A DNA stretch of 64,000 nucleotides, taken from contig NZ_JAFRKB010000025.1 of NCBI RefSeq assembly GCF_017431965.1, forward strand, positions 1 through 64,000, written 5' to 3'. Numbering within the stretch: position 1 is the first letter of the stretch; the number at the start of each line of letters is the position of its first letter. Below the pieces are notes generated by a model. The model searched no databases. It was given only the letters and a program-made list of their open reading frames with translations, and had not been told where the DNA came from. Below, piece by piece: positions 35,120 through 44,741 of the stretch. This DNA is from Methanobrevibacter sp. (lineage in GTDB: Archaea > Methanobacteriota > Methanobacteria > Methanobacteriales > Methanobacteriaceae). Made by a program: the position numbers and the translations under genes.

Positions 35120-36435
35120 TATACCAACTCCAATTCAAATCCAAGTTCTGCCATTGATTCAATGAAATTTGGAAAAGACACGTCAAATACTTCTCCATTT
35201 GTAATTGTGATGTCATGTTTTAAACCAATTAGTGAAAATGCCATGGCCAATCGGTGATCTCCATGGGAATCTACAACACCTGATGTTACGCCGCCAGTTA
35301 TGCTCATTCCATCTTCTCTTTCAACCAATTTACATCCTAACTTTTCGAGTTCTCTGCAAGTAGTATCAATTCTATCGGTTTCCTTAACTCTTGCATGAGC
35401 AACACCTGTAATGTTTGTAGTTCCTTCAGCAATCGCTGCAAGCACTGCCACGGTAATCAATAAATCCGGAGCATTAGACAAATCAACATCAATAGCTTTA
35501 AGCTGACCATTGGAACCTATTTCGACATAATCTTCGCCACGGATAATTTTGGCACCCATTTGTTGTAGAATATCCAAAATTGCCTTATCCCCTTGCTTAG
35601 AATTTCTGAATAGATTTTTTATTTTAGCTTTTCCACCATTGATGGCTATTAACGCAAGCAAATAAGATGCGGATGAGTAATCTCCTTCAACAGTATAATC
35701 ACATGAAATATACTCCTGTTTCATAACTTTAAACTCATCAATTCTGCAGCTTTGATGTTGCTTATCACAATTATCATGCTTTAAATAATATCCTTTTAAC
35801 GTTTTAACACCAAATTTTCTCATTATATCCAATGTCATGTTGACATATGGCCTTGATTTAAATTCAGGCAATACGTACAATGTAACACCATGTTTAGATA
35901 ATGGTGAAGATATTAAAATTGATGAAATGAATTGTGAGCTAACATTACCATAAATGTTAGTTTCACCACCAAGATAACCCGGTTTAATCAATATTGGTGC
36001 TTTTTCATTGTCATTTAAGGATTCTGTTGTAACCCCTAAAGAATGTAATGCAGCCATCAACAATCCCATAGGCCTTGTTTTTAACGATTCATCACCGGTT
36101 AAAATAACCTCATTATCGCTTATGGCCGAAACTGATGTCATTAACCTTAAGGTAGTTCCAGAATTGGCAAGATCAATTGGAGCATTTTGAGAATTATGCA
36201 ATTTTCCTCCAGTACCAACAACCTCCAAATATTCATCAGTTTTATTTATTTGCGCTCCCAAAGCCTTACAAACCCTTATTGAAGCCAAAGTATCTTCAGA
36301 GTATAACATGTCATATAGCTTTGAAGTGCCCTTAGCTAAAGAAGCCAAAATTATTGCTCTGTGAGAATAACTTTTGGAAGGCGGCGCTTTAACAACTCCA
36401 CCTATTTCTGAAATATTTTTAACCTTAAGAATCAT
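35119..36435 (-). CDS. aroA: 3-phosphoshikimate 1-carboxyvinyltransferase (EPSP synthase)
   Basis: Sixth step of the shikimate pathway. 438 residues. Motifs: [17 protein letters not shown] (about 18-34), [12 protein letters not shown] (about 89-100, substrate binding), and VKETDRIDT, then [12 protein letters not shown] near the end. The start ATG 36435 follows AGTGAT. It is followed by nth in the same transcript. Confidence 0.96.
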   Translation of the reverse strand: MILKVKNISEIGGVVKAPPSKSYSHRAIILASLAKGTSKLYDMLYSEDTLASIRVCKALGAQINKTDEYLEVVGTGGKLHNSQNAPIDLANSGTTLRLMTSVSAISDNEVILTGDESLKTRPMGLLMAALHSLGVTTESLNDNEKAPILIKPGYLGGETNIYGNVSSQFISSILISSPLSKHGVTLYVLPEFKSRPYVNMTLDIMRKFGVKTLKGYYLKHDNCDKQHQSCRIDEFKVMKQEYISCDYTVEGDYSSASYLLALIAINGGKAKIKNLFRNSKQGDKAILDILQQMGAKIIRGEDYVEIGSNGQLKAIDVDLSNAPDLLITVAVLAAIAEGTTNITGVAHARVKETDRIDTTCRELEKLGCKLVEREDGMSITGGVTSGVVDSHGDHRLAMAFSLIGLKHDITITNGEVFDVSFPNFIESMAELGFELELV

Positions 36436-36479
36436 TTTATCACTATTATTTTTAACTAAAATTAATAATATATTTAACT

Positions 36480-37043
36480 ATGAAAGAAATTGAAAAGATG
36501 AAGGCCGGACTTGAATACTGCTACGATGATGAAGAAATATCCTTAATGAAATTAAAGGCAATCGAAAATGCCAATATATTCAATTCACTTGATGAAGACG
36601 ATTTAGAAAAACAACATGAAGTTTTAACCGATATATTGGGTTCTGTGGGTGAAAAGGTTTGGATTGCCAAACGGTTCTGTTTTGATAACGGTAAAAACAT
36701 TTTCATTGGGAATAATTTTACTGGAAACTTTAATTTAACTATTCTGGATATTAAAGAAGTCTATATTGGGGACAATGTAATGATTGGCCCAAATACTTTA
36801 ATAACAACCGTTGGCCATCCTTTAAGCCCAAAAGGACGTCGCGACCATTTAGCTCAAGCAAGCGAAATACACATTGGCGATGATGTCTGGTTAGGGGGAA
36901 ATGTGACAGTTCTTCCTGGAGTTACAATTGGAAATAATGTTGTAATCGGTGCAGGGGCAGTTGTAAACAAGGATATCCCGGATAATTCTCTTGCAGTCGG
37001 AGTTCCAGCAAAAGTAATTAAAGAAATAGAAAATGATATTTAA
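36480..37043 (+). CDS. Maltose/galactoside-type O-acetyltransferase
   Basis: 187 residues, the size of Maa/LacA. An N-terminal helical cap (MKEIEKMKAGLEYCYDDEEI) precedes a left-handed beta-helix of hexapeptide repeats (IGDNVMIGPNTLITTVGHPL, then IGDDVWLGGNVTVLPGVTIG and VVIGAGAVVNKDIPDNSLAVGVPAKV). The catalytic His is probably in TVGHPL. The acceptor sugar is unknown. There is no ribosome binding site at ATG 36480; the TATA-like stretch is close, so translation may be leaderless. Confidence 0.9.
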   Translation: MKEIEKMKAGLEYCYDDEEISLMKLKAIENANIFNSLDEDDLEKQHEVLTDILGSVGEKVWIAKRFCFDNGKNIFIGNNFTGNFNLTILDIKEVYIGDNVMIGPNTLITTVGHPLSPKGRRDHLAQASEIHIGDDVWLGGNVTVLPGVTIGNNVVIGAGAVVNKDIPDNSLAVGVPAKVIKEIENDI

Positions 37044-37051
37044 TAATTTAT

Positions 37052-37091
37052 AAAAAAAAGAAATTTAGAGAAGTAATTATCTAATTACTTC
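37052..37091 (-). terminator. Hairpin plus T-tract at the valS stop
   Basis: GAAGTAATTA and TAATTACTTC (37070-37079 and 37082-37091) are perfect 10-base arms that include the valS stop; on the minus strand TTTCTTTTTTTTAT follows. It faces the convergent acetyltransferase end at 37043. Confidence 0.65.
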
Positions 37092-39791
37092 CACAATCAT
37101 GTCTAAGTTTTCAGATTGTAGGATATCCACTTTTTTACCGGATGCTCCGACAATCTCTTTTTTGATGTTCAACATGTCTTCAGGAACTACAATTTCACCA
37201 ATTGTCAATTCATGGTTTTCTTCTAAAACCGCACCGATTTCATCAATATCAGTTGATTTTAGATAACCGATGATTTTGCCTGCATCCCCTTTGAACTTAG
37301 GTCCGATTTGAGACATGTCCGGTTCAACTTCGATGATTTTCTCATGAACTTCAGGTTTTCCGGAACTGATTGCCAAATCATTGATTTTTAATGTTCCTTT
37401 AATGTCATCGTCAAAATCATTGAATACTTCAACAAGAGAATCATCAGAAGTGTACACATTCACTTCAGCAAGCTCCGCATTTAATGGGATTTTGGAGGCG
37501 GACTTGAATCTTCTGACCTCATCAATCAGCTCGACGGTAGTTTCACCCTTGTTTTCCATCTCTTCACTTATCAATTCATCATAAACTTCAGGCCATAAGG
37601 TGTTGTGAATTGATTCATCACCAAAGTATTGGTAAACCTCTTCTGTAAAGAATGGGGCAATTGGAGCCAATAATTTTAGTGAAGTTTCAACTACAGTTCT
37701 TAAAGTGTATTTTGCAGCTCTTCTTGACTCGTCACTTACATCAGTGTATAGCCTGTATTTTACGGCTTCAATGTATTCATCACAGAAATCATGCCAGAAG
37801 AACCTTTCAATGGATGTTATGGTTTCTGCAAAGTTATAATCTGCAAATGCTTCATCAACAGTTTTATTCAAATTATTCAATTTGGATAAAATCCATAAAT
37901 CAAGAGGTCCTAAATTATCCTTAACATCTTCATATGAAACTTCTTCATCAAAGATTTGCATGCTAATGAATCTGAATGCATTCCAGAATTTTCTGAGGAA
38001 CCTGTATCCATGTTTAATATCCTTCCAGTCAAATATTACATCAGAGCCAGGAACACTGTTGGCAGCCCATGTTCTCAAGGAGTCAGCGCCGTACTGTTCA
38101 ATGACCTCTTCGGGCCCTACTACGAATTCTGGCCTTGATTTACTCATTTTGTTTCCGTCTTCACCGAATACCATACCGTTGATTACAATATCGTCGAATG
38201 GTTTTTGACCGGTTAAAGCCAAACATCTTAAAGTAGTGTAAAACGCCCATGTACGGATGATGTCATGTCCTTGCGGACGGATGTTTGATGGGAAATGGTT
38301 TACATAATCTTCATCAGGCCATCCTGCAATGGATAATGGTGAGATTGAGGAATCCATCCATGTATCCAAAACGTCTTCTTCCGGAATAAACTCTTCACAT
38401 CCGCATTCACATGCATGTTTTGGAGTGTCCACAGTTGGATCAATAGGCAAGTCTTCTGCATCAGGCAAAATAACTTTTCCACAGTCCTTACAATACCATA
38501 CCGGAATTGGTGTTGCAAATATTCTTTGTCTTGAAATACACCAGTCCCATTCCATGGAATCTGCCCAGTTCACCATACGGGATTTCATATGCTCAGGCAC
38601 CCATTTCATTTCATCTGCTGCAGTTTTGGTTTTTTCTATTAAATCCCTTACAGCCACAAACCATTGTTTTTTAACAAGAATTTCAATAGGGGTTTTGCAT
38701 CTCCAGCATTGACCTACATTTTGGTCAACTTGTTCCTGCTTTAACAAGTAGCCTTCGCTATCCAAATCCTCAATTGTTTGTTTTTTACAGCTTTGCAAGT
38801 CCATTCCTTCATATCTTCCGGCAGCACTGGTTAATGTACCTGTTTCATCGATTGCATTAATGATTTCCAGGTCATATTTTTGTACCCAGCTTACGTCAGT
38901 CTTATCCCCAAATGTACAAATCATTACTGCACCAGTACCGAATTCAGGGTCTACTTCTTCATCGGCAATAATTTTTACTTTTTGGTGAGATAAAGGCACT
39001 TCCACATATTTGCCTAAAAGGTGAGTGTACCTTTCGTCTTCCGGATGTATTACAACCGCTACACATGCAGACATTAATTCCGGACGGGTGGTTGCAATTA
39101 AAATACCTTCATCCTTAGGGTCAGCCTGTTTACCGGATTCTTGTGATGAAGCAATGTCTGCATATGAATCTTCAACTGCAGGCGGGAAATTAACATAATT
39201 TAAAAATGTGGTATTGTCTGAATATTCAACTTCTGCAAATGCAATAGCTGTCTGACAACGAGGACACCAGTTTACTGGGTGAATCCCTTGATAGATTAAC
39301 CCGTCTTCATACATTTTTAAAAAGGAATATTGAGTTCTTTTCATGTATTCGGGATTCATAGTTACAAACTCACGTGTCCAATCCTGTGAATAACCCATTG
39401 CCTTCATGTCTGCTTTCATGCTTGCAATGTTTTTAGTGGTCAAATCAATACAATATTGTCTAAATTGAGCTCTTGAAACATCATTTTTATTGATGTTGTG
39501 AGTTTCTTCAACTTTTACTTCAGTTGGAAGACCATGGCAGTCCCATCCCTGAGGGAATAAAACGTCAAATCCCTTTTGTCTCCTATATCTTGCATTCATA
39601 TCAATATAAACCCAATTCAGGACATGTCCTAAGTGAATTGCTCCTGTTGGGTATGGTGGGGGAGTGTCAATAACATATCTAGGACGAGAACCATCACCAA
39701 TGTATTTGTAGATGTTTTCATCTTCCCATTTCTTCTCCCATTCTTTTTCTTTTTTGAAATCATAGTCTTTAGGAATCTCTTCGTTTGACAT
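37077..39791 (-). CDS. valS: Valyl-tRNA synthetase
   Basis: Class Ia synthetase, 904 residues. HIGH-type [15 protein letters not shown] (about 45-59), KMSKSRPE as second signature, zinc-ribbon segments [10 protein letters not shown] and CKDCGKVIL, and the editing domain with IIATTRPEL-like text ([13 protein letters not shown]). The anticodon-binding and C-terminal parts follow. AGGAG precedes the ATG. It is a single-gene transcript with a clear terminator. Confidence 0.97.
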   Translation of the reverse strand: MSNEEIPKDYDFKKEKEWEKKWEDENIYKYIGDGSRPRYVIDTPPPYPTGAIHLGHVLNWVYIDMNARYRRQKGFDVLFPQGWDCHGLPTEVKVEETHNINKNDVSRAQFRQYCIDLTTKNIASMKADMKAMGYSQDWTREFVTMNPEYMKRTQYSFLKMYEDGLIYQGIHPVNWCPRCQTAIAFAEVEYSDNTTFLNYVNFPPAVEDSYADIASSQESGKQADPKDEGILIATTRPELMSACVAVVIHPEDERYTHLLGKYVEVPLSHQKVKIIADEEVDPEFGTGAVMICTFGDKTDVSWVQKYDLEIINAIDETGTLTSAAGRYEGMDLQSCKKQTIEDLDSEGYLLKQEQVDQNVGQCWRCKTPIEILVKKQWFVAVRDLIEKTKTAADEMKWVPEHMKSRMVNWADSMEWDWCISRQRIFATPIPVWYCKDCGKVILPDAEDLPIDPTVDTPKHACECGCEEFIPEEDVLDTWMDSSISPLSIAGWPDEDYVNHFPSNIRPQGHDIIRTWAFYTTLRCLALTGQKPFDDIVINGMVFGEDGNKMSKSRPEFVVGPEEVIEQYGADSLRTWAANSVPGSDVIFDWKDIKHGYRFLRKFWNAFRFISMQIFDEEVSYEDVKDNLGPLDLWILSKLNNLNKTVDEAFADYNFAETITSIERFFWHDFCDEYIEAVKYRLYTDVSDESRRAAKYTLRTVVETSLKLLAPIAPFFTEEVYQYFGDESIHNTLWPEVYDELISEEMENKGETTVELIDEVRRFKSASKIPLNAELAEVNVYTSDDSLVEVFNDFDDDIKGTLKINDLAISSGKPEVHEKIIEVEPDMSQIGPKFKGDAGKIIGYLKSTDIDEIGAVLEENHELTIGEIVVPEDMLNIKKEIVGASGKKVDILQSENLDMIVEVIR

Positions 39792-39954
39792 ATATTTTCT
39801 CCTAAAATAATTAAGTAAAAATAATATTATTAAATATGTATTTTATTATTTAAAAATATTAACTTAATCAAATCAAATAATAGATAATTATATTATATAC
39901 AAAAATTAATAAATAATAATATTATAAATTAAAAAAATAAAAGGACTGTTTAAA

Positions 39955-40311
39955 ATGCACTTATTATGGTTTTATGTTGCTATTGTATTGGCTATCAGCG
40001 ATGTATTGCACACAACACTTATGTGGAAAGTTTTAAATAATTTTTACGTCGTTTTAGGAGGGCTAATTCAGCAAACCACAAAAACAACCTGGCAGACCTG
40101 GTTGGCACATGAAATAATGGAAGCCGGATTTCATCTTGTAGTCATATCAATAGTGTTCTTAAATCCAATTATCGGAATTCTAGCGGCCCTTATTCATTTT
40201 GTAATCGATATAACCCATACCGTACTCATACGAAATATGGGAGAACTAGAACATAGAGCGCTTCACTTTGTTGTTGAATCTCTATTCTTCATTATAATAT
40301 TTGGATTTTAA
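39955..40311 (+). CDS. Small His-rich membrane protein, 118 aa
   Basis: Not recognised. Three or four membrane helices. Polar residues recur inside or beside them: SDVLHTTLMW, WLAHEIMEAGFHL, LIHFVIDITHTV, GELEHRALHFVVE. That gives about seven His and four Glu/Asp in helical spacing (HE-x2-E-x3-H; H-x3-D-x2-H; EH-x3-H-x3-E), reminiscent of metal- or haem-binding membrane proteins. It lies upstream of pheT in the same direction (23-base gap). Confidence 0.65.
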   Translation: MHLLWFYVAIVLAISDVLHTTLMWKVLNNFYVVLGGLIQQTTKTTWQTWLAHEIMEAGFHLVVISIVFLNPIIGILAALIHFVIDITHTVLIRNMGELEHRALHFVVESLFFIIIFGF

Positions 40312-40334
40312 AAATAGTTTATTGGAGTTATTAA

Positions 40335-41993
40335 ATGCCAGTTATTACATTTAAGTATCAAGATTTAAAAGATTTAGGAATAGATATGGAAAAAGACGAA
40401 TTAATAGACACTTTACCTATGATGTCCAGTGATATTGAAGACTTTGATGACGAAGAAATTAAAGTTGAATTCTTCCCAAACCGTCCGGACAACTTATCTG
40501 TTGAAGGCGTAGCCAGATCTTTTAAAGGATTTATTGGTCAAGAGACTGGTCTTCCTGATTATAAAGTTGAAGATTCCGGAGAATATGTTGAAGTGGACGC
40601 TGATGTCGCTAAAATCAGACCTTACATAGGATTTGCTAAAATCGATGATGTAGATTTTACCGGAGACAAACTCAAGTACATCATGGATTTCCAGGAAAAC
40701 CTTCACTGGGTAATCGGAAGAGACAGGAAAAAGGTAGCTATAGGTATTCACAATGCAGATGTTGTTAAAGCTCCATTTAAATACATTGCAACCGAAAAAG
40801 ATGCGAATGCCTTTGTTGCACTTGAAAAAGATACTCCAATGACTCCACATGAAATCCTGACCGAACATGACAAAGGTAAAGCCTATGCTCATTTGATTGA
40901 AGAGTTTGACAAATATCCTTTAATCCTTGATTGTGAAGACAATGTTCTTTCAATGCCGCCAATCATCAACGGCGAGTTAACCAAAATCAAGGAGGACACC
41001 AAAAACATTATCGTTGATGTGACTGGAACTGATGAAAGGGCAGTCAATCAGGCATTGAATATCATATGCTCATCCTTTGCAGAAGTTGGCGGTCAAATCA
41101 AAAGCATGGAAGTAAGATATGCGGATAAAACAATAGTAAGTCCTGACTTAACTCCTCAAGAGCAAAGTGTTCACGTCGATACTGCAAATGAATTGATTGG
41201 TGGAACAGACCTTACTGCAGAAGATATTAAAGAATTGCTTCTAAAAGCACGTTTTGACGCTGAAATCATCAATGACAATGAAGTCAAAGCAATTATTCCA
41301 TCTTACAGAGTTGACATTCTACACGAAGTTGATGTCGTTGAAAATATTGCAGTGCAATACCACATCAACTCAGTTGAAGCAAAATTGCCGGACATAAATA
41401 CTGTAGCTTATGAAAACAACTGGTTTAAGGCAGAAAGTACTATCCGTGAAGTGATGGTCGGCATGGGTTTTCAAGAGGTAATGAGCCTAATGCTTACAAA
41501 TGAAGAGGCGCATTATGAAAAGATGAACCAACCTGAAGAAGACCATGTCCAGGTTGCAAGACCTATAACAATCGACAGAACAATGATTAGAACCAGTTTG
41601 ATTAACAGTTTAATGGAATTTTTAGAAGACAACAAGCATGAAGACTTGCCTCAAAAGATATTTGAAATCGGGGACATCCTATACATAGATGATGAAAAGG
41701 AAAATAAAACAAGGTCATCTAAAAAATTAGCCGCTTTGATTTGCCATTCAACAGCAAACTTTACTGAAATCAAATCTGTTGTAACAAGTGTCTTAGGCAA
41801 TTTAGGCTACACTATGGAAATTTCCGACAGTGAAAACAAGACATTCATTGAAGGAAGAGTTGCTGATGTTGTCGGTGAGGCTCAAAAGGGTACAATTAAA
41901 GGATTCTTCGGTGAAGTATCACCTGAAGTCATAACTAATTTCACTTTAGAGTATCCTGTTATTGCATTTGAAATTGAATTTATCAACAAATAG
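40335..41993 (+). CDS. pheT: Phenylalanyl-tRNA synthetase, beta subunit
   Basis: 552-residue archaeal-type beta subunit. [19 protein letters not shown] is in the N-terminal B1-like part, a B3/B4 core with [13 protein letters not shown] follows, and B5 with [20 protein letters not shown]; the C-terminal part is the inactive catalytic-like fold ([12 protein letters not shown], then [22 protein letters not shown]). GGAG precedes the ATG. pheS is not in the window. Confidence 0.96.
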   Translation: MPVITFKYQDLKDLGIDMEKDELIDTLPMMSSDIEDFDDEEIKVEFFPNRPDNLSVEGVARSFKGFIGQETGLPDYKVEDSGEYVEVDADVAKIRPYIGFAKIDDVDFTGDKLKYIMDFQENLHWVIGRDRKKVAIGIHNADVVKAPFKYIATEKDANAFVALEKDTPMTPHEILTEHDKGKAYAHLIEEFDKYPLILDCEDNVLSMPPIINGELTKIKEDTKNIIVDVTGTDERAVNQALNIICSSFAEVGGQIKSMEVRYADKTIVSPDLTPQEQSVHVDTANELIGGTDLTAEDIKELLLKARFDAEIINDNEVKAIIPSYRVDILHEVDVVENIAVQYHINSVEAKLPDINTVAYENNWFKAESTIREVMVGMGFQEVMSLMLTNEEAHYEKMNQPEEDHVQVARPITIDRTMIRTSLINSLMEFLEDNKHEDLPQKIFEIGDILYIDDEKENKTRSSKKLAALICHSTANFTEIKSVVTSVLGNLGYTMEISDSENKTFIEGRVADVVGEAQKGTIKGFFGEVSPEVITNFTLEYPVIAFEIEFINK

Positions 41994-42001
41994 ATTCTTT
42001 T

Positions 42002-42142
42002 TCAATACCACAATTTTCTCATCTGTATTTCAATTTGAGTGTAATTGTCCACTGCAGGTGGAGAACCATAATTATTAAAAACAAATATAAGAATTAATAA
42101 TAGAATTATTATTCCTATTAAAATTATTGTCCATCTTTGCAA
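42002..42142 (-). CDS. Small single-pass membrane protein, 46 aa
   Basis: A short gene starting with TTG 42142, immediately after the yjbQ stop; GGTGAA at the yjbQ end is five bases upstream. The product is MQRW followed by a long hydrophobic helix (TIILIGIIILLLILIFVF) and a polar tail (NNYGSPPAVDNYTQIEIQM, then RKLWY), presumably outside or facing the wall. It is too short for common gene callers and its start is not ATG. It should be co-expressed with yjbQ. Confidence 0.55.
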   Translation of the reverse strand: MQRWTIILIGIIILLLILIFVFNNYGSPPAVDNYTQIEIQMRKLWY

Positions 42143-42547
42143 TTATTCACCAACCATTGTCAAAGTTATTGTTCTTTGATGTCTTGGCCCATCTAATTCT
42201 ATGAAAAAAATGGATTGCCAAGTGCCCAAATCAAGTTTTGAATTTTTTATTGGCAGACATTCACTTGAAGAAAGTAAAAATGATTTCAGATGTGACTTTG
42301 CATTATCGTCAATTCTGTCATGCTGATAGCTGAATTTATCTGAAACCAAATCATTAAGAATTAACTCCAAATCACTCAATAAACCAGACTCATTTTCATT
42401 TACGACAATTGCTGAAGTTGAATGTCTTGAAAAAATGGAGATTATCCCTTCATCAATATCAATTAGCTCATTAATTTTAGAGGTTATATCAATGATTTCA
42501 AAGTTTTTATTAGTATCAATTTTAAAAGAATAAGATTTGACTGTCAT
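42143..42547 (-). CDS. yjbQ: YjbQ/UPF0047 family protein
   Basis: About 134 residues from ATG 42547 (MTVKSYSFKID); an ATG three codons earlier is also possible, and neither has a strong ribosome binding site. The family signature is visible: GIISIFSRHSTSAIVVNENESGL and the C-terminal LGTWQSIFFIELDGPRHQRTI. Members show thiamine-phosphate synthase-like activity when assayed, but the true role is uncertain. Downstream lies the 46-residue membrane gene. Confidence 0.9.
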   Translation of the reverse strand: MTVKSYSFKIDTNKNFEIIDITSKINELIDIDEGIISIFSRHSTSAIVVNENESGLLSDLELILNDLVSDKFSYQHDRIDDNAKSHLKSFLLSSSECLPIKNSKLDLGTWQSIFFIELDGPRHQRTITLTMVGE

Positions 42548-42601
42548 TGATACCATATTTGTTAAAACATGTATAAATAAAAAAAAAGAAAAAGAGAAAT
42601 T

Positions 42602-44350
42602 TTAATCGAATTTAATTCTACGTTTATACCCAAAAATCAGACAACCCAATAGAGCAACTATACTCAAAACGACAAGTCCTGAAGTATCAGTAACCTTATT
42701 GGACTTTTTGGATTCAGGTATTACTTCATAGGATTTTCCTTCTTCAGATACTTCACCACTGTTTGAATCTCCTGCATTCACATTTCCATTTGTCTGAGCA
42801 TCTTCACCCATATCGGATGAATCCTGATAACTTCCAGATGCATTTGTTCCAAATGCATTTGAATTATCATTTGTGGAAAAGTGTGCGCTATCGGAAGTTC
42901 CATTTACAGGGTTTGAATTGCCTTTACTTTGAGATACATCATCAGTTGAATTGATTTGAATTTCCGGATTGGTAGATCCTGATGCACCGTTTTCTCCTTC
43001 AGTTGTGTCAGTTGTTTGGGAATCCTGGTTATCATCTTTTTCTCCGGCAGCAGTTTTATAGGCATACTTAACTGGAGTTCCACCGACCATCACCTCAACC
43101 TCATATTCAGTATCCGGATCCAAATTAGCATCTATAATAGCTTTACCATTAACGAATTTTGCGGTATATTGATTTCCATTAACTGATACTTTTGTATCGA
43201 AAGTTCCAAATTCTTTAACTTCATTGCCATTAGTATCATACATTTGAAGGCCGATACCATTTTTAACAGATATTGTTCCCATCTTCATGATTCCGGCAAA
43301 AAGCATTGGACATACGAAAGTATTTTCATCATCAGTTGAATCAAACCAGTTATCTCCTAATTTAAATTCAGGAAGCTCCGGATTATTTTTAGCCTGATAA
43401 CCCTCATTATGAGCTAGAACGTTATATTGTACTTCCAATCTAGAAGGACTATTCTTTTTTGAAGTTTTAAAGTCCGGACCGAACAATAATCCGTTTCCAC
43501 TTTCAAAAGCGCCCAATTCATAACTGGTGTCAATTCTGTTATATGTGAATGAATTTGCATTGATAACATCATAAGTTGATTGGGAATCAATGTAGATGCC
43601 GTTTGGATTTTCATAAGCTGAATTATGTTTGATCATATTCCCTGTGGAAACATCAAACAAGGAAATTCCATTAAAGGCATTGTGATGAACTGTGTTATTT
43701 GTTATATTACAATAATATATGTTGGAAGTTTCAATTCCAGACCTTACATTATATGACGCAGTATTATTTGAAATTAAAGAATTTTTAACATTTTGAAGTT
43801 GAATTCCATTAATCTCCGCATTTGAAACGTTATTTCCTAAAACATTAACTGCATTTGAATTTTTAACTAAAACACAATTTTTTCCACCGGCAATAACATT
43901 ATCTTCTATTGTGGTATTATCTGATGAATCAACAACAATGCCGTAATCACAACCAGAAGAGATAATTGTAATTCCTGACAATACACTTCCACTGCTTTTT
44001 GGAGTAAAGTAAAATCCGAATGTGCTAGTTATCCCTAAATTTTTTGCTTTATCAGAAAGTTGATTGGATGCATGGACAACAGAATTCTTTTTTGAAACGA
44101 TATTCAGCGTTTTATCAACAACCAAAGATATATCCTGATAATCCTTACTTGTAAACTCAAAGGTATCTCCATCCATTGCATTATCAAACATATACTGGAT
44201 ATCATCATTTGACAAATCGGAAGTGATTTGATAAACAGTATTGTCCGAAGCAATTGTGCTGTCCTCATGCACAGCATCTGTTGCACTTACTGCGGACATT
44301 AGGAATAAACTAATTAAACATGTGAATAAAACAGCTATTTTTTTATTCAT
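42602..44350 (-). CDS. Adhesin-like beta-helix surface protein with C-terminal anchor
   Basis: 582 residues from ATG 44350 (MNKKIAVLFTCLI); an upstream GTG lies within the likely ribosome binding site. Signal peptide to about residue 26 (SAVSATDA). Residues about 75-330 form a right-handed parallel beta-helix of Asn-rich turns (DNVIAGGKNC, NNTASYNVRSGIE, NNTVHHNAFNGI). A short beta domain and a long Ser/Asn/Asp/Thr linker follow, then a C-terminal membrane helix with basic end (GLVVLSIVALLGCLIFGYKRR). Such proteins are exported and anchored in the membrane under the pseudomurein wall. Typical of host-associated Methanobrevibacter. Confidence 0.9.
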   Translation of the reverse strand: MNKKIAVLFTCLISLFLMSAVSATDAVHEDSTIASDNTVYQITSDLSNDDIQYMFDNAMDGDTFEFTSKDYQDISLVVDKTLNIVSKKNSVVHASNQLSDKAKNLGITSTFGFYFTPKSSGSVLSGITIISSGCDYGIVVDSSDNTTIEDNVIAGGKNCVLVKNSNAVNVLGNNVSNAEINGIQLQNVKNSLISNNTASYNVRSGIETSNIYYCNITNNTVHHNAFNGISLFDVSTGNMIKHNSAYENPNGIYIDSQSTYDVINANSFTYNRIDTSYELGAFESGNGLLFGPDFKTSKKNSPSRLEVQYNVLAHNEGYQAKNNPELPEFKLGDNWFDSTDDENTFVCPMLFAGIMKMGTISVKNGIGLQMYDTNGNEVKEFGTFDTKVSVNGNQYTAKFVNGKAIIDANLDPDTEYEVEVMVGGTPVKYAYKTAAGEKDDNQDSQTTDTTEGENGASGSTNPEIQINSTDDVSQSKGNSNPVNGTSDSAHFSTNDNSNAFGTNASGSYQDSSDMGEDAQTNGNVNAGDSNSGEVSEEGKSYEVIPESKKSNKVTDTSGLVVLSIVALLGCLIFGYKRRIKFD

Positions 44351-44362
44351 ATTATTTACCAC

Positions 44363-44741
44363 GACTATACTTTATTAATTTAGTTCAATACAATTACAAA
44401 TTGATTGTACCATCAAATATGAAAATTTTTATTATCGATAAAAAAATCGACAACAATTAAGAGTTAATTACCTTTAAAAAAGTAACGATATGACCAAATA
44501 TATTCATATTGATTATAAGTTTATATTTAGTGATAGTTTATATATAAAGTTTATTACTATTTTGAAAAAATAACAATGCAAATTACTTTATATTCCATTA
44601 TAATATTAATAACAATGTTATATCAAGAAATTAAAACATTTTAATTTAAATAGAATAAAAAATACAATATAAACTATATTGCTTATCGATTATTTTTTAC
44701 ATTTTAACAAAGCAATGAAAAATGAATAAAGAGGGAAAAAA
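44363..44741. other. Intergenic promoter region between divergent adhesin-like genes
   Basis: AT-rich spacer of about 380 bases between two divergent surface-protein genes. For the rightward gene, TATA-like stretches occur at about 44537-44549 (TTTATATATAAAG) and 44662-44672; either gives a leader over 50 bases. A small dyad TCGAT-AAAAAA-ATCGA lies near 44437-44452. I see no gene or RNA. Confidence 0.5.

Noticed and set aside
38329-38712. 127-codon open frame opposite valS
   Set aside because: Antisense of conserved valS; no ribosome binding site and no domain.
44609-44621. ATAACA-A-TGTTAT upstream of the large adhesin, similar to the cys motif
   Set aside because: The spacer is one base, the flanks do not match the 19-base site, and AT-rich dyads of this length are expected by chance here.
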